DNA of 64,000 nucleotides from Myxococcales bacterium (GTDB lineage Bacteria; Myxococcota_A; Polyangia; Palsa-1104), in NCBI GenBank assembly GCA_003170275.1, contig PNAM01000113.1:19083-83082 (forward strand), written 5' to 3'. Made by a program: the position numbers and the translations under genes. Below the pieces are notes generated by a model. That model was not told the origin of the DNA, made no database searches, and saw only the letters and a list, made by a program, of their open reading frames with translations. Position 1 is the first letter of the stretch. Each line of letters opens with the position of its first letter. Below, piece by piece: positions 1-7,264 of this stretch.

Positions 1-1508
1 ACCGCGCGCACCAGCGCCGACAGGACCGTCGAGCGTCCGCTTCCGGCCGGGCCCGAGACCATGATGTTGCGCCGTCCCTTGAGCGCGAGCTCGACGAAAT
101 CGGCCATCCCCTGCGACAACATCCCTTCGCCGACCAGATCGGCGATGTGCGCCAGGTTGCGGCGCGGCCGCCGGATGGTGATCGCCGGACCACGCGCCGC
201 GAGCGGCGGCAGCGCGGCAGTGAGCAAGAACCCACCGTCGATGCGCGCCTCGACCAGCGCACCATTTGCACGCGCCGCCGACAGCTCCGCCTGACGACCG
301 GCGCGCGCGAGCAGCCGCTCGACCGCGCGCGTGACCGCTTCCGGCGACGAGAACCACTTGGGCCCGAGCTGCATCTGCCCGCCACGGTCGACGTAGATGC
401 GATCGTGGCGCGGGATCGCGACCTCGCGCACCGTGTCGTCGTGCATCAGCTCTTCGAGCGGGCCGATGCCCACCGTCTCGGCGACCACATCTTTGAGCAG
501 CGCTTCGGTGTCGACGCCCGGCGGCAGCGATCCGTCCGAGCTGAGCTGCTCGAGCAGATCGGCCGCGGCGCTCTCGGCGCGCGCCCAGATGTCCTCTTCT
601 TGCGTCGCGTCGACGCTGCCCGAGTCCGGCCCCAGGCTGGCGGCCAGACGCGTCGACAGCTCGCGCATCACCTCCGAGAGCTTGCCCCGCTTGCTCTCGT
701 CTACTGAAGGCGCAGGCGCGGCTATTGGCTTGCGCACAGGTGCGGGCGCCGGCGCCGGACGCGCGGGTGCAGGCGCGGGCGCGGGACGGGCCATGGCCGG
801 CGGCGGGCTCGGCGCGGTCATGTTGGCGGCGGCCGGGTTGGATCGCTGCGCCGGACGCGGCTGCGCCGCAAGATCCGCACGAGACGCGGGCTGCGGAGCT
901 GGTGCGGGACGCGCGGGCTGCGCCAACGAAGCGGGACGCACTAAAGCCGGCTGCACCGGCGGAAGCGGCGCGGGCTGCACCGAGGGCGGCGGCGCCGAAG
1001 GCCGCGGCGGACGTGCCGGTGGCGCCTCGGGCGGCGGCGGCGTCTCGTCTTCATGCGCGGGCGACGCGACCTGCTCGTCGCTGTCGTCGCCGGCGCCCGA
1101 CTCGGCCTCGTAGTCCTGCTGCGGCGCGCGGCGCGGCGGCGGCGGCGGAACGGTCGGCTGCTTGCGCGGTGCCGGCGGATTGGTGACCTGCTCCTCGGCG
1201 TCGCGGCCGGCGCCGGGCTGCAACTCTTCGATACTGAGGATGAAGTCCCCGATGTAGATCTTGTCCGAGCCCTTGACCACCAGCGGGCTGGTGATCTTGC
1301 GACCGTTGACGTAGGTGCCGTTGGTGCTCTTCAGATCGACGATGATGAACTTGCCGTCTTTGAGCACGATTCGCGAGTGCCGCTTGGAGACGTTGCCTTT
1401 GGGCAAGATGATGTCGTTGCCCTGAACGCGACCGATCGTCACCTCGGGCTTGTCAAACTCGAGGCGCTTCTGCTCGCCACCCTTTTCATTCACAACGATC
1501 GCGAACAT
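1..1508 (-). CDS. FHA domain-CpaF-type secretion ATPase (partial, 3' end beyond window)
   Basis: The gene starts at an ATG at 1508 (AGGAG about 10 bases upstream) and runs off the left edge, so only about 502 residues are visible. Residues 1-95 form a forkhead-associated domain that binds phosphothreonine, with the usual G26-R27, S41-x-R-H44 and N63-G64 signatures. A Pro/Ala-rich linker of roughly 190 residues follows. The rest is a CpaF/TadA-type hexameric ATPase N-terminal region leading into a P-loop at about residues 486-494, read as GPAGSGRST. The invariant P-loop lysine is replaced by arginine (R492). CpaF proteins power Tad/Flp pilus assembly or related secretion at the inner membrane; an attached FHA domain suggests control by Ser/Thr kinases. 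The small membrane protein upstream on the same strand may be a partner. Confidence 0.9.
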   Translation of the reverse strand, partial: MFAIVVNEKGGEQKRLEFDKPEVTIGRVQGNDIILPKGNVSKRHSRIVLKDGKFIIVDLKSTNGTYVNGRKITSPLVVKGSDKIYIGDFILSIEELQPGAGRDAEEQVTNPPAPRKQPTVPPPPPRRAPQQDYEAESGAGDDSDEQVASPAHEDETPPPPEAPPARPPRPSAPPPSVQPAPLPPVQPALVRPASLAQPARPAPAPQPASRADLAAQPRPAQRSNPAAANMTAPSPPPAMARPAPAPAPARPAPAPAPVRKPIAAPAPSVDESKRGKLSEVMRELSTRLAASLGPDSGSVDATQEEDIWARAESAAADLLEQLSSDGSLPPGVDTEALLKDVVAETVGIGPLEELMHDDTVREVAIPRHDRIYVDRGGQMQLGPKWFSSPEAVTRAVERLLARAGRQAELSAARANGALVEARIDGGFLLTAALPPLAARGPAITIRRPRRNLAHIADLVGEGMLSQGMADFVELALKGRRNIMVSGPAGSGRSTVLSALVRA

Positions 1509-1553
1509 GTAACCGTCTCCTGAGGGGCAGGTGACTACGGTAACCCGCCGTAA

Positions 1554-1572
1554 CTCTACGAAAGAAGTAGAG
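1554..1572. other. Small stem-loop between the pilin-like gene and the FHA-CpaF gene
   Basis: CTCTAC and GTAGAG form a perfect 6-bp stem around a 7-base loop. On the minus strand it lies just after the stop of the small membrane gene and about 45 bases before the FHA-CpaF start. There is no T-run, so it is at most an attenuator or mRNA-end structure. Confidence 0.25.
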
Positions 1573-1583
1573 GAGGGGTCAAG

Positions 1584-1736
1584 TTAATTGCGTCTTTGGC
1601 TCTCCACCCGTTGCGCCGATTCCTGCGACGAGCCGAATAGCTGGGCCAGGTCATCGCCGAACACCGTCCACACCGCCGTACAGGCGATGAGCGCGAAGCA
1701 AATTCGGATGACCCATTCCCGGACGCGGTAGTCCAT
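1584..1736 (-). CDS. Small single-pass membrane protein, possibly Flp-pilin-like
   Basis: This 50-residue protein starts at an internal ATG (1736) of a longer open frame; the upstream extension lacks a membrane-protein character. It has a short charged N-terminus (MDYRVREWVIR), one hydrophobic segment (about residues 10-26) and the tail FGDDLAQLFGSS. A short basic N-terminus, a single helix and a terminal FGxxLxxLF motif resemble the processed core of Flp/Tad pilins, and the gene sits 75 bases upstream of a CpaF-type ATPase on the same strand. It has no recognisable prepilin peptidase site, so the pilin reading is inference; a plain small membrane protein is the alternative. Confidence 0.5.
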   Translation of the reverse strand: MDYRVREWVIRICFALIACTAVWTVFGDDLAQLFGSSQESAQRVESQRRN

Positions 1737-1775
1737 CAATTGCGCGCACCGTATCACATATGATAGCGAAGGCGG

Positions 1776-2354
1776 ATGAGCCGAATCCTGACCGCCCTGT
1801 TCCTTTTGTCCGGCAGCGCGCTCGCCCATGAGGCGGGCAGGTATTATGTGGTGGTGCGCGGGGTCGACGAGGCGCAAGGCGTCTCGAGCGGCCTGACCGC
1901 CGAGCTCAAGGCGTTATTCACCGCCGAGCTCAAGAAGCACCCCGAGTTCACGCTCGAGCCGCCCGCCGGGCTGCCCACCGATCCCGAGGCGATGGACGAG
2001 GAGCTCAAGAAGCGCAAGATCAAGGCGCTCGAGGTGACGCTCAAGGTGCTGGGCGTGACGCGCGAGATCAATCCGCCCAAGGAGGGCAAGCAGTACCGCG
2101 TGCTGGTGCGCGGCATCAAGCTGGCGGTCTTCGGCGACGTGCTGCCCACCAAGGTGATGGCGATCGGCGGTGACGGGGAGTCGCAGGCAGGCGCCGAGGT
2201 CGGCAAGACCGCGGACCTCGACAAGGAAGGCAAGGCGCTGCTGCTCGACGTCTCCAAGGAAGCCATCAAGCAAGCGGTCGACATGACCGTGAACAAGTTG
2301 AACCTGGCGGGAAAGCCCGAGAAGGCGCCGTCGAGGAAAAAGAAAGCCGGTTAG
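1776..2354 (+). CDS. Secreted hypothetical protein
   Basis: The protein has 192 residues and a clear signal peptide (MSRILTALFLLSGSALA, cleavage near residue 17). The mature part alternates predicted strands and helices and ends in a Lys/Arg-rich tail. I recognise no family by name. Its arrangement (a helix with SGLTAELKALF, a strand with ALEVTLKVLGV, then a long helix near the end) resembles the N-terminal half of the HEAT-repeat lipoprotein at 46015-46923, which would make both members of one periplasmic family. A TATGAT hexamer lies 11 bases before the ATG. The stop overlaps the end of the convergent VWA gene by four bases. Confidence 0.75.
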   Translation: MSRILTALFLLSGSALAHEAGRYYVVVRGVDEAQGVSSGLTAELKALFTAELKKHPEFTLEPPAGLPTDPEAMDEELKKRKIKALEVTLKVLGVTREINPPKEGKQYRVLVRGIKLAVFGDVLPTKVMAIGGDGESQAGAEVGKTADLDKEGKALLLDVSKEAIKQAVDMTVNKLNLAGKPEKAPSRKKKAG

Positions 2355-3370
2355 TTGATCGGGGGCGGACCGGGGCAGCCGTAGACGACCTGGACCTTGG
2401 TGCTCGGGTTGGTCTTGAGCGCATCGCACGCGCTGCCGTGCAGGGTCACCGAGTCGTTCAGGTCGTCGTAGGTGTAGCCGTTCATCGCATCGAGCGGCAC
2501 CGACACGCCGTTCGACCACACGTAGAGCAGCGACGGGTCGGGCGCCTGCTGCGACATCTTGAAGGTGCACGAGACGATGCCGCCGGCGATCGCGTCGAAG
2601 GCCTGCTTGAGCTCGGCCGGCGAGTTGGTCTGGTAGTACTTGGTGGCGTTCGGGCGCGCGGTGTGGCCCGCGTCGGCCCAGGCGTTGAGCAGCGTCGGGT
2701 CGGAGGCGGTGCCGTCGCCCACGCCGATCACGTAGGTCTTCACCGACGGGGTCGCGTTGTAGAGCGCGGCGATCTTGCCGGCCACGTCGACGTCGTTGCA
2801 ATTGGGCAGCCCGTCGGTGGCGAGCACCACCACGTTGTCGCGGTTGAGGTCGTTGAGCAGGCCCTGGGTGCGCACCTTGTCGAGCGTGGCGGCGGTCGGC
2901 GTGTTGCCCGCCGGCCCGCCGGCGTTGACCTTGGACATGATCGTCGAACCGTTGGCTGCCGCGAGCGGCGTGATGTCGCCCGCGCCGCAGTTGCCGTCGT
3001 CGGAGAAGATGCTGGCGCCGAGCCGCATCTGGCTGTCGTAGGTGGTCACCAGGCCTTGTAGCGCGGCCTTCAAGTCGCTCCACTTGGTGGTGGCCGAGCC
3101 GCCGCCGATCGAGTCGTTCATCGATCCGGATCGGTCGAGCACCAGCATGACGTTCGGCGGAACGCGCGCCAACGCGAACTGCATGCCGCCGCAGCTCGCG
3201 TCGCCCGGGCCCATGTCGACGGGCGGGGGGAGCGGCGTCGGGGTCGGGGTCGGGGCGGGCGTGGGGTCATCGGCCTTCTTGGCCGGACCGGCGTCGGGAA
3301 GCCCGTTGAACTCGGCGCCGCACCCAAAAGCCAGCAGCATGGTCGTCGCGATCAGGATCGTCTTGCGCAT
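2351..3370 (-). CDS. VWA-domain lipoprotein
   Basis: This 339-residue protein has a lipoprotein signal peptide (LLAFGC, Cys at 17), a Pro/Thr-rich spacer to about residue 55, and a von Willebrand factor type A domain. The metal-ion-dependent adhesion site is visible: D79-R-S81-G-S83, a downstream GNTPT threonine and the ATDG aspartate. Cysteines in the C-terminal part suggest disulfides and an exported location. VWA lipoproteins bind ligands or assemble surface complexes; no substrate can be assigned. A strong Shine-Dalgarno (AGGAGG) precedes the ATG. The gene is convergent with the secreted protein at 1776. Confidence 0.88.
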   Translation of the reverse strand: MRKTILIATTMLLAFGCGAEFNGLPDAGPAKKADDPTPAPTPTPTPLPPPVDMGPGDASCGGMQFALARVPPNVMLVLDRSGSMNDSIGGGSATTKWSDLKAALQGLVTTYDSQMRLGASIFSDDGNCGAGDITPLAAANGSTIMSKVNAGGPAGNTPTAATLDKVRTQGLLNDLNRDNVVVLATDGLPNCNDVDVAGKIAALYNATPSVKTYVIGVGDGTASDPTLLNAWADAGHTARPNATKYYQTNSPAELKQAFDAIAGGIVSCTFKMSQQAPDPSLLYVWSNGVSVPLDAMNGYTYDDLNDSVTLHGSACDALKTNPSTKVQVVYGCPGPPPIN

Positions 3371-3615
3371 GTCGAGCCTCCTAGCGAGCGGCGAGCCACA
3401 CGTCGGCTGATGTGCGGCAAGGACTTCGCGGCCGGCTGGGGACAGTCGACCCGAGGGTGAGGTACCCGGTGGGTCCTGCTGACGACAGCACTGGGCAGCT
3501 GGGGACGAAAGTCCCGGAAATTCGACACTGGAAGGGCTCGAAACCTAGCCATTACAGCGATTTATCGAATACTCCCGGGATGGTATGTTGGTTGCTGTCC
3601 AAGCCCTTCCAGAAG
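3371..3615. other. Divergent intergenic region
   Basis: This 245-base stretch separates the divergent VWA and subtilase genes and must hold both promoters. It is less GC-rich than its surroundings near 3550-3590. AATACT at 3568-3573 lies six bases before an ATG at 3580, which would be an alternative subtilase start. I see no gene or RNA in it. Confidence 0.5.
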
Positions 3616-5091
3616 ATGAGAGAGACCTCTACCCTGCTCTGCTGCCTGGCCCTCGTGTTGTGCGCGGGGAGCGCTCTCGGGCAGGAGTCGGTGCCGGGGC
3701 GGGTGCTGGTGCGCTACCGGACCGCGCGTCCGTTGGCGGCGCGCGGGGTCCGGCGGATCTCTCCGGACACCCATCTGATCGCGGCCGATGCGCGCGAGCT
3801 CGCTGCGCTGAAGCGCGACCCGGACGTGATCTACGCCGAGCCCGATTACGTGCGCCATCGCATGGGCGCGCCGGTCACGCCCAACGACCCAATGTACGAG
3901 TTCCAGTGGGGGCTGCCGATGGTGCGCGCGCCGCAGGCCTGGAGCCGCACCACCGGATCGGCGACGCTCACCATTGCGGTGATCGACTCGGGGATCTTGC
4001 CGCACCCCGATCTGCAAGACCGGTTGGTGGCGGGCTACGACTTCATCGCCGACCCGACCAACGCCAACGACGGCGACGGGCGCGACGCCGATCCGACCGA
4101 CACCGGCGACGCCTCGGAGACCTCGTCGGCGCTGCACGGCATGCACGTGGCCGGGATCCTCGGCGCGGCGTCCAACAACGGCGTCGGCGTGACCGGCCTC
4201 GACTGGGCGTGCCGCATCCAGCCGGTGCGCGCGCTCGGCATTCAGCACGGCACGGGCGTGGACTCGGACATCGCCGACGCGATCCGCTGGGCGGCCGGCC
4301 TGCACGTCGAGGGCGTGCCGGACAACGCCACGCCCGCCGACGTCATCAACATGAGCTTCGGCGGCAAGGGCGCGTCCAGCACCATGCAGGCGGCGATCAA
4401 CGACGCTCTGGCGCGTGGCGCGGTGGTGGTGGCGGCGGCCGGCAACCTGGCGTACGACGCGGGCGGCGACTCGCCGGCCGGGCTCGACGGCGTGATCACC
4501 GTCGGTGGCGTGGATCCCACCGGGCAGATCGCGTCGTACTCCAACTTCGGCCGGGTGGTGTCGCTGATGGCGCCCGGTGGCGTGCTGCTCACCGATGCGA
4601 TGGGCAACTCCGAGGGGATCTTGTCGACCCTCGAGCTGCCGGGCACAGGCTACACCTACGCGTATTACGCCGGCACCTCGCAGGCGACGCCGTTCGTCTC
4701 CGCGGCGGTCGCGCTCATGAAGTCGGTGTATCCCTCGATGACGCCGGCCGAAGCGAAGAAGCTCTTGATGGCGAGCGCCGATCCGGCCTCGCGTTGCGCC
4801 AACCCGACCGACCCGAGCGCGCCCGGCTGCGGCGCCGGCCTGCTGGATGTGGACGCGGCGGTGGTGCTCGCCTCGACGCAGTCGCAGTGCGTGCCGGGCT
4901 GCGGCGACGGGCTGGTGTGCAGCGCCAACCAATGTGTGAGCGCGTCGTCGATCGCGGGCGGCGTGACCGGTGAGACCAACGTGACCTACGGCGGCTGCTC
5001 GGCGACGGGCCGCACGCCTGGCGACGACGCGCTTTGCCTCGCCGCCGCGCTGATGGTCGCTCTTGTGCTGAGCCGACGCTCTCGGGTATAA
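3616..5091 (+). CDS. Secreted S8 family serine protease (subtilase) with MYXO-CTERM-like tail
   Basis: Using the ATG at 3616 gives 491 residues with a good signal peptide ending SALGQ; an in-frame ATG at 3580 would add 12 residues. An inhibitor-like pro-segment (about 25-85) precedes the subtilisin fold. The triad is complete: D124 (AVIDSG), H174 (HGMHVAG) and S355 (GTSQATP), with the oxyanion N277 in AAAGN. A Cys-rich segment follows. The C-terminus has YGGCSATG, a hydrophobic stretch and a final basic cluster (LSRRSRV), the pattern of the MYXO-CTERM sorting signal for surface anchoring in myxobacteria. It is a secreted or surface-displayed endopeptidase, plausibly for predation or nutrition. 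Confidence 0.93.
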   Translation: MRETSTLLCCLALVLCAGSALGQESVPGRVLVRYRTARPLAARGVRRISPDTHLIAADARELAALKRDPDVIYAEPDYVRHRMGAPVTPNDPMYEFQWGLPMVRAPQAWSRTTGSATLTIAVIDSGILPHPDLQDRLVAGYDFIADPTNANDGDGRDADPTDTGDASETSSALHGMHVAGILGAASNNGVGVTGLDWACRIQPVRALGIQHGTGVDSDIADAIRWAAGLHVEGVPDNATPADVINMSFGGKGASSTMQAAINDALARGAVVVAAAGNLAYDAGGDSPAGLDGVITVGGVDPTGQIASYSNFGRVVSLMAPGGVLLTDAMGNSEGILSTLELPGTGYTYAYYAGTSQATPFVSAAVALMKSVYPSMTPAEAKKLLMASADPASRCANPTDPSAPGCGAGLLDVDAAVVLASTQSQCVPGCGDGLVCSANQCVSASSIAGGVTGETNVTYGGCSATGRTPGDDALCLAAALMVALVLSRRSRV

Positions 5092-5092
5092 G
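5087..5092 (+). promoter_or_regulatory. Candidate -10 element of the ferredoxin-like gene
   Basis: TATAAG overlaps the stop codon of the subtilase gene and lies exactly seven bases before the ATG at 5100. No Shine-Dalgarno is present. With this spacing transcription would start at or next to the ATG, giving a leaderless message. Confidence 0.45.
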
Positions 5093-5099
5093 TCCGCGA

Positions 5100-5549
5100 A
5101 TGCCCAAGGTCACTTTCGAGCGCGAAGAGATCGTCGTGGAGGCCAAGCCCGGGCAGACCTTGCTCGAGGTCGCAGGCGAGGCCGGCATCGACGTCTTTCG
5201 CGGCATGTGGCCGGCGTTGCACTGCAATCGCGTCAAGGGCTGGTGCAATCGCTGCAAGGTGTGGGTCAAACCCGAGTCGCCCTCGGCAGTGAATCCGCCG
5301 ACCGGCGCGGAGCGCTCGGCGCTGCGCATCAACGGACGCGTGAGCGGGACGCAGCGGCTCGCCTGCCAGGTGAAGCTCGCGGGCGACGTGATCGTGCACA
5401 CGCGCTCGGGCGGCCCCGAGGTCAAGACCAACATGGTGTGGGAAGCGTCGACCGAGCCGTCGAAGTGGAAGGAGCGCTGGGAGAAGCGCCACGACAAGAA
5501 GGAAAAGGACGAGCCGGAAGAGGATTCCACCGAGGCGAAGGAAGCGTAA
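5100..5549 (+). CDS. 2Fe-2S ferredoxin-like protein
   Basis: The protein has 149 residues. The first ~110 form a beta-grasp ferredoxin-type fold with a cysteine set read as LHC-x6-C-x2-C (HCNRVKGWCNRC) and a fourth cysteine in RLACQV. Plant-type ferredoxins use C-x4-C-x2-C and adrenodoxin types C-x5-C-x2-C, so the binding loop is longer than normal. The last ~30 residues are a charged Lys/Glu tail. It would act as a one-electron carrier in the cytoplasm. The next gene, a ketosynthase, starts directly at its stop, so the two are probably co-transcribed, though a functional link is not obvious. Confidence 0.82.
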   Translation: MPKVTFEREEIVVEAKPGQTLLEVAGEAGIDVFRGMWPALHCNRVKGWCNRCKVWVKPESPSAVNPPTGAERSALRINGRVSGTQRLACQVKLAGDVIVHTRSGGPEVKTNMVWEASTEPSKWKERWEKRHDKKEKDEPEEDSTEAKEA

Positions 5550-6743
5550 TTGCGCCGCGTGGCCGTCACCGGCCTGGGCGCGGTCACGGCGCTCGGCCCC
5601 GACGTCGCATCGCTCGAGCGCGGGCTGCGCGCCGGCACCTGCGGGGTGGTCGAGTGCACGAAGTTCTCTACGGTGGGGTATCGCTCGAGCCTGGCCGGGC
5701 AGGCGCCCGAGCCGACGCCGCCGGTCGATCCGGAGCTGATCGCCAACGTGTCGCGGCCGGATCGCTTCGGGCTGCAGGCGGCGTTCGAGGCGGTGAAGAT
5801 GGCCGGGCTCGAGGCCCACGAGCTCGAGCGCGCGGCGCTGGTGTTCGGCACCGGGACGGGCGGCGCGGGGATCACCGAGGAATACTTTCGCCTGTTCGTG
5901 AAGGACGGAGCGCCGCCGGCGTCGATGTTGGTGTCGCATCAGCCGGCGTCGGTGACCGATCTGGTGGCGCGCCACCTCGGGGTGCACGGGCCGCGCACCA
6001 CCCTCATGACCGCCTGCTCGTCGTCGGCGACCGCGATCGGGTACGCGGCGGATCGCATCCGGCTCGGACACGTGGACGTCGCGCTGGCGGGCGGCGCCGA
6101 GGGCTTGTGCCGGCTCACCTACGCCGGGTTCAACTCGTTGCGCGCGACCTCGCCCGATCACTGCCGGCCGTTCGACGCGGATCGCAAGGGGCTCAACCTC
6201 GGCGAAGGCGCGGCGGTGCTGGTGCTCGAAGACTACGAGCGGGCACGCGCGCGCGGCGCGACCATCTACGCGGTGCTCGCCGGCTACGGGATCACCGCCG
6301 ACGCGCACCACATGACCGCGCCGCACCCCGACGGCGACGGCGCGGCGCGCGCGATGAACGCTGCGCTCGACGACGCCGGGCTCTCGGCGGACGCGGTCGG
6401 CTACATCAACGCGCACGGCACCGCGACGCCGCACAACGACTCGGCCGAGACCGCCGCGATCAAGACCGTGCTCGGCGCGCGCGCGCCCAGGGTGCCGGTG
6501 TCCAGCATCAAGTCGATGGTCGGCCACACGCTCGGCGCGGCCGGCGCGATCGAAGCGGTCGCCTCGGTGCTCACGCTCCATCGCAACTTCATCCCACCGA
6601 CGGTAAACCTGCGCACGCCTGACCCGGCGTTCGGCCTCGACTTCGTGCCCGACCGCGCGCGCGAGTTGGCGGTCGAGGTGGTGATCTCCAACAGCTTCGC
6701 GTTCGGCGGCAACAACACCGCGCTGGCGTTTACGCGCGCATGA
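5550..6743 (+). CDS. Beta-ketoacyl-ACP synthase, FabF-like
   Basis: The frame opens with TTG directly after the upstream stop (alternative GTG at 5559); a GGAAG lies just upstream. The 397-residue product has the full KAS II type thiolase fold: nucleophile C156 (TACSSS), H289 (NAHGTAT) and H326 (MVGHTLGAAG) with K321. It condenses malonyl-ACP with an acyl primer. The length matches FabF (about 410). There is no neighbouring acyl carrier protein, malonyltransferase or ketoreductase, so it may be an accessory ketosynthase rather than the housekeeping one. It overlaps the next gene by four bases (ATGA). Confidence 0.93.
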   Translation: MRRVAVTGLGAVTALGPDVASLERGLRAGTCGVVECTKFSTVGYRSSLAGQAPEPTPPVDPELIANVSRPDRFGLQAAFEAVKMAGLEAHELERAALVFGTGTGGAGITEEYFRLFVKDGAPPASMLVSHQPASVTDLVARHLGVHGPRTTLMTACSSSATAIGYAADRIRLGHVDVALAGGAEGLCRLTYAGFNSLRATSPDHCRPFDADRKGLNLGEGAAVLVLEDYERARARGATIYAVLAGYGITADAHHMTAPHPDGDGAARAMNAALDDAGLSADAVGYINAHGTATPHNDSAETAAIKTVLGARAPRVPVSSIKSMVGHTLGAAGAIEAVASVLTLHRNFIPPTVNLRTPDPAFGLDFVPDRARELAVEVVISNSFAFGGNNTALAFTRA

Positions 6744-7264
6744 GCCCCCAGCGCGCGGGGCTGGCCCTCGGCCTTGGCCTTGGCCTTGGGATGTCCGCGC
6801 TGTTTGCCACCGGCCTCTGGGCGGCCGAGCCGTCCAAGATCCAGCAGCTGCTCTCGCTCAGGGAGCAGACGCGCGCGCAGGTGTGCAAGACGCTCGCGCC
6901 CGCCAAGATCGACCCCAACGTCGCGTACCAGAAGATCAAGCCGGTCGAGCGGATCTCGAATCCCGAGCGTTGGCCGGGGCTGTTCTATTTTCGCGGCGAG
7001 AAGCTGATGATGATCTACGTCAGCGGCCCATCGAAGGCGTTCCTCGACGGGATGGACGCCAAGCAGATCGGCGCCGAGCTCGGCCCGGGCCATCCGCTGC
7101 CCTCGCGCGCGGGGAAGACCTCCAACCAGCACGTCTATCCCGAAAAGGGCTTCGCCTTCTCCGAAGAGAACGGCAAGATCGACTTCTTCGAGATCTTCCC
7201 GCCGATGACCCTCGCGCAATATCTCGACGGCGTCTACCAGCCGGTCGGTCGGTTCGTAAAGTAA
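6740..7264 (+). CDS. Secreted hypothetical protein
   Basis: This 174-residue protein is translationally coupled to the ketosynthase. It has a Gly/Leu-rich signal sequence ending GLWAA (cleavage near residue 29). The mature part has one cysteine and motifs such as GLFYFRGEKLMMIYV and FFEIFPPM. I recognise no family. It ends one base before the stop of the convergent beta-propeller gene. Confidence 0.75.
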   Translation: MSPQRAGLALGLGLGLGMSALFATGLWAAEPSKIQQLLSLREQTRAQVCKTLAPAKIDPNVAYQKIKPVERISNPERWPGLFYFRGEKLMMIYVSGPSKAFLDGMDAKQIGAELGPGHPLPSRAGKTSNQHVYPEKGFAFSEENGKIDFFEIFPPMTLAQYLDGVYQPVGRFVK

